DNA from: Paraconiothyrium sp. Pb-2020
Lineage: Eukaryota > Ascomycota > Dothideomycetes > Pleosporales > Didymosphaeriaceae
DNA length: 64,000 nt
Assembly: GCA_022419385.1 (NCBI GenBank)
Contig: JAJUBI010000001.1
Location: 2,232,001-2,296,000, forward strand
Direction of reading: 5' to 3'
Below the pieces are notes generated by a model. That model worked only from the letters and a program-made list of their open reading frames with translations. It was not told the DNA's origin and did not search any database. Both the position numbers and the translations under genes were made by a program. This document shows, piece after piece, positions 55,604 through 64,000 of the stretch. Each line of letters starts with the position of its first letter. Positions within the stretch are counted from its first letter, which is position 1.

Positions 55604-57178
55604 ATGGGCGTGCTCAAAACCCTCCGCAAGAAAGACGGACGAGAGTCACCAACGGCGGCGCCCGCATACTATCCATCGGAGGATCCCTTGAGCGGCGAAA
55701 AAGACGAAGAGCACGGTGATCAGCAAGCAATCCAGACGGGATGGACAGGAGACCCTCACGCCGGAGTCAATGAATATCCATCGGTGGAGAACTACCGAAC
55801 GCTTGGGAGATGGAGAGCTTGTGTGATTCTAATCACAATTGAGGTCGGGATAGGTGTTCTCAGTCTTCCATCTGCTCTCGCTACACTCGGCCTCATTCCC
55901 GGAATTATCGCCATATTCGGGTTCGGAGGATTGACGACGTATTGCGGTTACATTATGGTCCAGTTTTACCGAAGGTATTGTCCTTACCGTTCGCGCAGGT
56001 AGTCATCACTTCTCATCTGGTCAACAGGTATCCTATGGTTACGAACCTGGTCGATTGCGCACTGTACATTGGAGGAAAGCCGTTCGAGTACTTCCTCGGC
56101 GTTGGTTTCATCCTCAATTTGGTTCTCATCTGCGCCTCAGCGAATATCACAATGTCGGTTGCTTTGAATACGTTGTCTGGACATGCGCTTTGCACCGTGG
56201 CATTTATGGCGTTTCCGCACATTGGTGAGTTGCACCTTGGTGCATTATGCGCTTTCTACATCTGATGATCCCTGACTTCGAACAGCCTGCTGGCTGCTCT
56301 GCATCCCCAGAAAGCTCACATTCGCCGCGGCCATGTCGTGGATCTGTACGGTTTCTATCGTCGCCGCCGTTCTCATTGTCATGATTGCTCTCGGTGTGGC
56401 AGGACCCAAGGCACCTCCCGATTTTCACGTACATATCACGCTGGTTGGCAAACCCACCTTTGTCGAAACTGTCAATGCTCTTCTCAACATCGCCTTCGCC
56501 TTCGCCGGAAACCAGTCCTTCATGAGCGTCATGGCGGAAATGCGCCACCCAGAGAAAGAGTTTCCGCCCGCGCTCTTTATGCAAAAGTCTTTTGAAGTGG
56601 TTGTATACGTGGTTGTAGCGTGCGTCATCTACGGACTCGCAGGCGAAGCCGTGACTTCCCCAGCCTTAGGCTCTGCACCCACCATCCCCGCGAAGGTTGC
56701 CTACGGAATCCTCATACCATCCGTGCTCGGAACCGGTCTTATCATTGGCATCACAGCCATAAAGTATATGTACATCGCCTTCATGCGGCGCTTCAAGCCC
56801 GACCAAGTAAACGTCCATAACACCTTCACCTGGTCCCTCTGGATTGGCATCGGCACGCTCTTCTGGGGTGTCACCTTCGTCGTGTCCAACGCCATCCCCA
56901 TCTTCAGCTCCATCCTCAATATTAGCTCCGCCATCTTCATTTCGTGGTTTACATTTGGGCTCACGAGCTTGTTTTGGTTGCATCTGAACTGGAAAGTGCA
57001 GTTTTCTAGCCCGACCAAGATAACACTGGCATGCGTAAATTATGCAATCCTGGGACTGACGTTGTTTTTGAACGTAGGTGGCTTGTATACGAGTCTGAAG
57101 GCGCTGATCGATGTTTTTAATGATCCGAATAGTACGTTGAATGGGCCTTTTACGTGCGCGGATAATAGCATTTTCTAG
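55604..57178 (+). CDS. Amino acid transporter (AAAP / Aa_trans family)
   Basis: Exons 55604-55974, 56028-56224 and 56286-57178 encode about 486 residues. The start has a strong context (ACCATGG); an upstream in-frame ATG at 55595 would add three residues. A hydrophilic N-terminal tail of about 70 residues leads into the first span with the family motif ILITIEVGIGVLSLPSALAT, then GGLTTYCGYIMVQFYRR, NLVDCALYIGGKPFEYFLGV, and ten or so further spans including ALLNIAFAFAGNQSFMSVMA and EMRHPEKEFPPAL. This family (proton-coupled amino acid permeases) includes vacuolar Avt and plasma-membrane Mtr/N-amino acid transport proteins. Substrate cannot be told from sequence alone. The introns (53 and 61 bp) are confirmed by continuity of FYRR-YPMV and FPHIA-CWLL. 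Confidence 0.92.
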
Positions 57179-57583
57179 ATATAGAGCGAACACATCCACA
57201 TGCTGGCTTGTTCGCTTGCACTGTCACATACCTGGAGCTTGGTGTTCAGTCTATTGATGGTGAAGTTGCGAGGACGTCCGCCTGATCTAGGCTGACACTG
57301 CCTGCGGTAGCTCGCATACATTTACCAAAGCATGTAGTCCTCGAGATTGAGCAGGTAACGAACTAGAACTTGAACGACGAAGGTACCCCGCAGGTTCGGC
57401 AATCCCAAAGGACCCGTCTCGCGACATGATTTTAGGCCTCAAATGCCCCGAACCTAGCCACCGGGCATAATTTCTCCGGCACCTATTCGTCGCCACAATA
57501 ACAGGGTTTCACAAAAGCCAAATTCGCGCCTCCCATGATGGACTACAAACGACATATCGAAATAATATACCATTTTGTTCGCG
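57179..57583. other. Intergenic region before the SGNH esterase gene
   Basis: About 400 bp with no gene recognised; an AATAATATACC patch precedes the esterase start and may be a weak TATA element. Confidence 0.5.
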
Positions 57584-58612
57584 ATGAGGTCATCGCTAAC
57601 CGTCGTGGTTGCTCTCGCGGCTTCTGTAACCGCAGTCCCAATGTCTGATAATCATAAAAATAGCTTTCAATGGGCCACAACGAAACACCTCATCGCCTTT
57701 GGCGACTCCTACACCTTCATACAAGGCACTGCCGGGCACCCAAACTATTCCTTCATCGGCGACAATTTCAACCTTGCTTTCACGCCCAAGGACCTCATCG
57801 CAGATCGCATAGTGCAGAACCTAACTGGCACAGCCGAAGGCGGACCAAACTGGGTCGAGCTCCTCACAAACTGCGGTGTCAAGCCTGGCCTGACCGACCC
57901 CCGTAAATGCGAAGTGCAATTGTTTGACTTTGCGTACGCAGGGGCTAACACGATTTCCGACCCGGATTTCACGCCGCTGCACCATCCCGAGACTGTCGCG
58001 TTGGAAGTCCAGATCGACCAGTTCGAGAAATACGGGGACCCAGCGCTTACATCCACACATACGATTAAGAAGAAGAACGATGCGCTCGTTGCATTCTGGA
58101 TTGGTATTAACGACATTAACGACCTGGCGAAGCTGCGGGGTCGTAACGCGACATTCGCCCCTCTTTACGAGCGCGTGCAAATAAGGCAATTTGAGCTTGT
58201 ACAGCGAGTGTACGATCTAGGATATCGTAACTTTCTGTTCATGAATCTGCCGCCGTTGGATCGGGGGCCGTCGCCAAGCGTCAATGCCTCCATGGTCGCT
58301 TCGTTCAACAGCATTCTCAATAGCCATGCAGATGGGTTTACTGAGGGTCATAAGGATGCGACTGTTCTCCAATTCGATGTCAACTCTGTCTTGAACGGCG
58401 TGCTCGACCATTACGCGGATTATGGGTTCAAAAATGTCACCAACTTCTGCCCGGGATATAACCAACCAGATGTCCTGTCCAACCCGGATAAATATGGGTG
58501 TACCCCGCTTGATACCTACTTCTGGTATAACTCGGGACATTTAACGAGTAAGACGCACAAGGTCTTTACAAGAGAGTTAGCCAAGTTCTTGAAAGCAAAG
58601 AGTAGGGGGTAG
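57584..58612 (+). CDS. Secreted SGNH/GDSL esterase, carbohydrate-esterase family 16-like
   Basis: An intronless frame of 342 residues starts at ATG 57584 (the longer frame would need TTG). The signal peptide is MRSSLTVVVALAASVTAVP. All SGNH blocks are present: block I LIAFGDSYTF (nucleophile Ser), block II DFAYAGANT (Gly), block III WIGINDINDL (Asn), and block V DTYFWYNSGHLTSKTH with the Asp and His of the triad. Several NxT/NxS glycosylation sites and paired Cys fit secretion. CE16 members remove acetyl groups from plant-wall xylo- or gluco-oligosaccharides; this fits the AA9 enzyme also encoded in the window, though the two genes are 50 kb apart. Confidence 0.9.
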   Translation: MRSSLTVVVALAASVTAVPMSDNHKNSFQWATTKHLIAFGDSYTFIQGTAGHPNYSFIGDNFNLAFTPKDLIADRIVQNLTGTAEGGPNWVELLTNCGVKPGLTDPRKCEVQLFDFAYAGANTISDPDFTPLHHPETVALEVQIDQFEKYGDPALTSTHTIKKKNDALVAFWIGINDINDLAKLRGRNATFAPLYERVQIRQFELVQRVYDLGYRNFLFMNLPPLDRGPSPSVNASMVASFNSILNSHADGFTEGHKDATVLQFDVNSVLNGVLDHYADYGFKNVTNFCPGYNQPDVLSNPDKYGCTPLDTYFWYNSGHLTSKTHKVFTRELAKFLKAKSRG

Positions 58613-59727
58613 GATGGGTATAAAATTCGTATAGACCGCAATTGACATAGTCTGCTATATGAATATTGTTCCCGAAGGTATGAAGCTTAACATAATGTCA
58701 GTTTCAAGATGCGACAGTATACCTCCTGCTCATACCACGTTCACAACTACTAGTGCGATACAGACATACAATGGGTTGTATAAATAATCAACGACGAACA
58801 TGCAAAACTTAATGATACCTTACTTGTGGATAAAAAAAAGTTGAACGTAATCTTCAGACCAAGAATATGCTCAGCCAAAGTTCGCCAGGCTTACGCGGAA
58901 GCCACCCCCTTTTCAACAATGAAGTTTGGAAGTTTAGCGTCTTGCAGTGAAGGGACTTGAGTTAATGACGACGAATGGGGATTGGTTTGGAATATACGGC
59001 GATAATAAGCCATTCCCTATCTGATCTTGCTGTGTGATACTTCATAGCATTTTCAACATATGAAGGATCTTATTCGGAATTCATTGATCTCTATCCTTGT
59101 GTAATAGATGATCTACTATATGCCATTCTCGAAAGGGCAGACCACCATATTCATGTTGAACTTCAGATGAGGGACGTTCACAAAGCTACCCACGGTTTTG
59201 TTCGATACGCGTGGACCGTTTGGTGTAGTAGGTCGTGAAGTTAAGCTATATTCCAGGCGATGGATACCACTTGATTATCTCCAGCCTAGTGGCGTAGGAT
59301 ATGCGCTTTGTGATTGTGATCGAAGAGTAAACATAGTTGAGGAGATTATTAAGGTTGTGTAGGAGCTGTGGAGTCTGGGGATTTAGCAAGTCGATTGATA
59401 ATCAAGCATAAGCTATCTGATTAGAGTAACAGGTCTACTTTGGCGGAATGACCACATGCAAACGACTCCTTATTATAAGTGTAGTCTATGTCTCGATTAG
59501 ATCGGACGCACGACATCTAAACAAGGGAGTGAGCGAAGTTATTACCGGGCAAGATCGGTGCGGGGAAAAACGTGGACGTCTTATAGAACGCAGTGGAATT
59601 AGTATGAGACCCGACTGATGCCTTGGAAGTTATAAAGCTTATACGAGCTGCGATTCCAACATGTAGTGGAGATTGGAAGACACATAGATCCTACACGCCC
59701 CCCAACCAGCGCTCATCCACACTACAC
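58613..59727. other. Gene-poor, AT-richer stretch
   Basis: About 1.1 kb with no gene, RNA or repeat recognised. The right end is the 3' flank of the MDR gene. Confidence 0.5.
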
Positions 59728-60771
59728 TTATGACTTCCCCTCCCTAGACACTCTGACAATAATCTTCCCTCTCGCCCTATCACTCCTCAACTTCTCGAAA
59801 GCCTCTTTTACGTCTTCAAGTGCGAATTCCTCGTCGATTTCGATCTTCAGTTTGCCTTCACCCGCCCACTGCGCAATTTTCTCTAGTTGGTCAGGGACAT
59901 TATACGCCAGGTATGGGTGGTACTGCCTCTTGCCTCCACCCAGGAAGCCGGGTGTTATCATGCGTTTGAAAGTAAAGAGTGCGTTCGTTCCCGCCACCTG
60001 CACGAAGTGACCTGCCGGCTTGACGAAATGGTGGCAGTTCTCGTAGAGTGTGTCGATAGCACCGACATTCTCAATCACAACATCGTAATACCGGCCAGTG
60101 TCTTTCGCGCTAGTTTTCAGAACATCTAAGACGTCTGATTCGCGGTAGTTAATAACCTCGTCTGCGCCCAGAGCTTTCATGCGGTCGACGTTCGCAGGCC
60201 CACAAGTCACAGCGACGTGCGCCGCACCCAGCAATTTCGCAATCTGCAGCGTGAAACTCCCCACGCCGCCGCTTCCACCATTGATGAACACACTGTCGTT
60301 GGGTTTAATCCCGGCGAGCTCCAGTGGCTGCAGTGCCGACAGCGCGGCGGTGCCTATGGCGGCGCCTTGTGCGAAAGACAAACCATCTGGAAGCTTCACC
60401 AGTCCGTTGGGCTGCCCCAAGATGTATTCTGCTAGGGAACCGTGTTGATACGGCCACTCGAGGCGACCGAGAACTTTATCTCCGGGATTAAGCATGGTAA
60501 CGCAGCCTGTGGGGATGGATTCGATGATGCCAGCGTAATCGAGCCCGGGAGTTGCGGGTTTCGAGTTGAGGAAGTAGCCGATTATAGGGGTGGCGGGGGC
60601 TTTATAGTCGGCTGGGTTGATGGAGGCGGCGTAGACGCGGACTAGAATGCATGGAGTCTTGTCAGAGGAGCATTTGGAAGGTGCTTGAAGTTTAGGTACG
60701 CTGTTTAGGGCGAGGTTGGATTCGAAGGGATTGTTGCAGGTTTTGTATTGCCAGGCACGCATGGTCGCCAT
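59728..60771 (-). CDS. MDR-superfamily zinc-independent oxidoreductase (quinone-reductase-like)
   Basis: A single exon encodes 347 residues from MATMRAWQYKTC. The N-terminal catalytic domain includes VRVYAASINPADYKAP and TPGLDYAGIIESIP, then NPGDKVLGR and GSLAEYILGQPNGLVKLPDG. The Rossmann fold has SVFINGGSGGVGSFTLQIAK, followed by LGADEVINY. The C-terminal FALEDVKEAFEKLRSDRARG-KIIVRV closes the fold. The structural zinc cysteine cluster is absent, as in quinone-oxidoreductase and reticulon-4-interacting-protein-like members. These reduce quinones or enones with NADPH. The substrate is not predictable. A decayed gene of the same superfamily lies at 21676-22380. Its promoter faces that of kap121. 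Confidence 0.92.
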   Translation of the reverse strand: MATMRAWQYKTCNNPFESNLALNSVPKLQAPSKCSSDKTPCILVRVYAASINPADYKAPATPIIGYFLNSKPATPGLDYAGIIESIPTGCVTMLNPGDKVLGRLEWPYQHGSLAEYILGQPNGLVKLPDGLSFAQGAAIGTAALSALQPLELAGIKPNDSVFINGGSGGVGSFTLQIAKLLGAAHVAVTCGPANVDRMKALGADEVINYRESDVLDVLKTSAKDTGRYYDVVIENVGAIDTLYENCHHFVKPAGHFVQVAGTNALFTFKRMITPGFLGGGKRQYHPYLAYNVPDQLEKIAQWAGEGKLKIEIDEEFALEDVKEAFEKLRSDRARGKIIVRVSREGKS

Positions 60772-61588
60772 ATTGTCCCTAGCTCTTTCGAGTTCGAGCT
60801 CGAAGTAATTTTTCCTCGAGATCTCTAATCCGTATCAATAGGGTTATTAGAGCGTTCGTGATGTTAAATCGGACTGTGACGGGTTTATGTGCAGATGGAG
60901 CGTTCAGACTGTTCTGTCTGAAGCGGGACTCAAGTCACGCACGATAATAAAATACCGCCAGTAGTGCAATAGAAGGATTGTTGTTCTGGTTAAGGTGCTC
61001 CTCGATCTGAGCTTAGGTCACGAAGCATCAATGCCGCTGTGGTGGATGTTGATCAATGTTAAGTGGCTGCACGTGGAAACAAAGTTAGTGACAACGGCTG
61101 CCCACGTCAAGGTCATGGGTGCTAGTGGAGCTTCCGCTCCTGGCACGCAAAGAATTTTCGAACTTGGGAGTCGCGCACCAAGATCTGGAGGAAACATTTG
61201 GACTACAGCAATTTCTAGATAAACAACGTACTGTCTTAGATGTGACCGAGTCTATACTGTCGAGCCGCCTCGAGGCTGTGCTATGACCCTGGTCTCCACA
61301 TATTTTCCAGTCGCGCGCTCGCGACGCTAACAACCCCCACCACTCGCCCAAAACAATTCACTGTCCAATTTTCCACGCCGCGCACCCACCAAACAACGCG
61401 CTCCGAACAGCTCTCTGGGCCTCAAACATAATATACCCTTTCTTCTGTTCCTTCCCCCACCCACGCTCCGTCACGGGTCGCACGCGTCGGCTGCCCCGCT
61501 ATAGAGAGCCAGCGCTACAAGTTGCTAGTCCTTTACCGCCGGACCTACGCTGAGTAACCCTACGACACATAATACACAAAGCGACAGC
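60772..61588. other. Divergent promoter region, MDR gene and kap121
   Basis: About 817 bp separate the start codons. No gene was recognised. Confidence 0.55.
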
Positions 61589-64000
61589 ATGGCGACGCTC
61601 CCGGAGAACGTACATGCTGCTCTCACAAACCTGCTGCGGGGGCTGCAGTCGTCGGACAATGTTGAGCGGACGGCTGCGGAGCAGCAGTTGAACGATGAAT
61701 GGTTCTCCCAACGGCCCGACGTGCTCTTGATGGGCCTGTCTGAGCAAATAGACTTCGCCCCAGACTCGACAGTCAGCGTTCTGCCCTCGAATCTGGTGTG
61801 ATCCAAGCTAATCAAGTGGCAGACGCGCACATTTGCCGCCGTCATCTTCAGGCGGCAGTCTTCCAAGCCGCGAAAGACTGCCAACGGCCAGACCGCCGAT
61901 GCCTTTCTGACCCTCAACCAACCCGAGCGCGAGGCCATACGTGCACGTATGTTACAATGCTTAGGAAAGGAGCAAGACACATCCGTGCGGAGCAAGATTG
62001 GAGATGCCGTAGCTGAATTGGCGCGACAACACACAGACGAAGGTACGATCCAGCCTCACCCCGTCGATGACCTTAATTTGGGTATCTTGTGTCGCTTTGC
62101 GATCTGTAGTGTCAATTTGACATTCAAACATTGATCCAGCGACTGCCCGACAAGGAGCATATACTGACGGATGCAGATGTCGCATGGCCAGAGCTGCTAG
62201 GCGCATTGTTCCAAGGCAGCCAATCGAGTGATGCCGGGCAGCGTGAGACTGCTTTCAGAATATTCTCTACTACGCCTGGCATAATAGAGAAGCAGCATGA
62301 GGATGTTGTTATAACCGCGTTCAAGGGCGGTTTCGCGGACAGCAGCACTTCGGTATGGTGTAAATCCCAATAGCTTACTACATGCTCATGAATGCCAGGT
62401 TCGAATTTCTGCCATGGAAGCATTTGCCTCGTTCTTTCGATCTATTAAGAAGGGTGCCCAGTCCAAGTACTACGCCCTTATCCCCGAAATTTTGAACATT
62501 TTGCCACCGATCAAGGAGTCTGGGGATGGAGAAATGCTCACCAAAGCTCTGGTCTCTTTGATCGACCTAGCTGAGGTCGCGCCGAAGATGTTCAAGCCCT
62601 TGTTCAACAGCCTCGTCCAGTTCAGTGTCTCAGTTATTCAGGACAAGGAGCTTGAAGACACTCCGCGTCAGAACGCCCTTGAACTCATGGCAACATTTGC
62701 CGATTGCTCCCCCCAGATGTGCCGCAAAGATCCCAACTTCACCAATGATATGGTGACTCAGTGCTTATCTCTCATGACCGACGTGGGCATCGATGACGAC
62801 GATGCTGCAGAGTGGAATGAGTCCGAGGATGTGAGTATTTTTGTAGTAGAATCCACGACAAAGCTAACCTTCCAAAGCTCGACCAGGACGAGAGTGACTC
62901 GAATCATGTCGCTGGTGAGCAATGTATGGACCGTCTCGCAAACAAGCTTGGTGGCTCAGCCATACTGCCTCCTACCTTCAACTGGTTGCCGCGCATGATG
63001 ACCTCATCTGCATGGCGCGATCGACATGCCGCCCTCATGGCTATTTCCGCTATTTCTGAGGGCTGCCGTGAGCTGATGATTGGAGAGCTTGATAAAGTCC
63101 TCGATCTTGTCCTACCGGCACTGCGAGACCCGCATCCCCGAGTGCGATGGGCTGGATGCAATGCTGTCGGCCAGATGAGCACCGATTTTGCTGGCACGAT
63201 GCAGGAGAAGTACCACCAAGTGGTCTTGCCCAACATTATTCCCGTCCTCGAATCATCGGAACCCCGCGTCCAGGCGCACGCCGCGGCTGCCCTCGTCAAT
63301 TTCTGCGAAGAGGCTGAGAAGGACATTTTGGAGCCGTATCTGGATCAATTACTGAGCCACCTGCTCATGCTGCTTCAAAGCCCGAAGCGATTCGTTCAGG
63401 AACAAGCTCTCTCTACCATTGCCACCGTCGCCGATTCCGCCGAAGCGGCATTCTCTAAGTACTACGATACCCTAATGCCCTTACTCTTTAATGTTCTCAA
63501 CGAGGAGCAGTCGAAGGAATACCGGCTACTCCGTGCTAAGGCCATGGAGTGCGCCACCCTCATTGCGCTCGCCGTTGGCAAAGACCGCATGGGCAACGAT
63601 GCCTTGTCATTGGTGCAACTCCTTGGTCGCATCCAGAACAGTGTTTCTGAGCCGGATGATCCACAAGCTTCGTACTTGCTGCACTGCTGGGGACGCATGT
63701 GCCGCGTACTAGGAAAGGAATTTGTTCCCTTCCTGGCTGGCGTCATCCCGCCCCTGACCGAGCTCGCCGCTGCGAAGGCTGACATCCAGCTTTTGGACGA
63801 CGAGGACCAGGTCGCTCAGGTGCAAGAGGAGGAAGGTTGGGAGCTCGTCCCTGTCAAGGGCAAAATCCTTGGCATCAAGACCAGCACATTGGATGACAAG
63901 CACATGGCCACCGAGCTTATTGTCATTTATGCTCAGGTGCTGGAGGAGGCCTTCGAGCCGTATGTCAACGACATCATGGACAAGATTGCTTTACCTGGGC
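61589..64000 (+). CDS. kap121: Importin beta-3 / karyopherin Kap121 (Pse1, IPO5), N-terminal part
   Basis: Five exons are seen (61589-61771, 61823-62042, 62177-62352, 62399-62830, 62878 to the window end), giving about 711 codons of a protein usually near 1100. HEAT repeats run throughout. Diagnostic pieces are NVHAALTNLLRGLQSSDNVE, TRTFAAVIFRRQSSK, VAWPELLGALFQGSQS, LPRMMTSSAWRDRHAALMAI with SEGCRELM, and DPHPRVRWAGCNAVGQMSTD. Splices were set by frame and homology: donor GTCAGC at 61772, and a 134-bp intron whose CAG acceptor at 62176 joins TDE to DVAWPELL. Kap121 carries ribosomal proteins and transcription factors into the nucleus with Ran. The C-terminal cargo-binding part lies outside the window. 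Confidence 0.94.

Overview
This window is nuclear DNA of a filamentous ascomycete (Pezizomycotina). A dothideomycete is a reasonable guess from the overall style, but the sequence alone does not prove it. The evidence is short GT-AG introns (mostly 45-65 bp) and fungal-specific genes: a DASH/Dam1 kinetochore subunit, a White Collar-1 photoreceptor, an AA9 polysaccharide monooxygenase, a fungal rhodopsin-like membrane protein and a Zn2Cys6-type regulator. All gene models below were spliced by hand from the sequence. Twenty-two protein genes are supported, two of them cut by the window ends.

Layout. 1-7 kb: 3' part of a fungal transcription factor, a TLDc (Oxr1-type) gene, a 2.8 kb gene-poor stretch with a probable STAND/NLR N-terminal relic and an AT-rich block, then a secreted AA9 LPMO with a 19-nt exon and a GC-AG intron. 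7.6-19.4 kb: dense housekeeping block with wc-1, mitochondrial uS2m (MRP4), a CRAL-TRIO/Sec14 protein, dam1 and a Ytp1-like membrane protein. 19.4-31.2 kb: gene-poor accessory-looking region with a decayed MDR dehydrogenase (21.7-22.4 kb), an omega-class GST directly followed by a GFA-domain gene, a second possible relic (25.4-25.9 kb), a rhodopsin-like integral membrane protein, a small secreted protein with an ambiguous intron, and an unknown membrane protein. 31.2-38.3 kb: protein disulfide isomerase with an unusual Ala/Glu-rich tail before HDEL, the DEAD-box helicase dhh1, and a rhomboid protease. 40.3-54 kb: an uncharacterised AT-hook nuclear protein, SAGA subunit spt7, a VanZ-like membrane protein, ribosomal protein eS26 and a four-CBS plus PB1 tail-anchored protein. 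55.6-64 kb: a vacuolar-type amino acid transporter, a secreted SGNH/GDSL esterase, an MDR quinone-oxidoreductase-like enzyme and the 5' part of the importin kap121/PSE1.

Functional themes. The secreted set (AA9 LPMO, SGNH esterase, small secreted protein) fits a plant-material degrader or plant associate. The GST-GFA pair suggests linked glutathione chemistry. Several housekeeping genes are divergent with about 0.8-0.9 kb between start codons (wc-1/mrp4, sec14/dam1, dhh1/rhomboid, MDR/kap121). No rRNA, tRNA, CRISPR array or intact transposon was recognised. I did not find a clearly new multi-gene system. The best leads are the GST-GFA pair, the possible mitochondrial extension of the Sec14 protein, the unusual AA9 splicing, the PDI tail, and the relic genes in the gene-poor regions.
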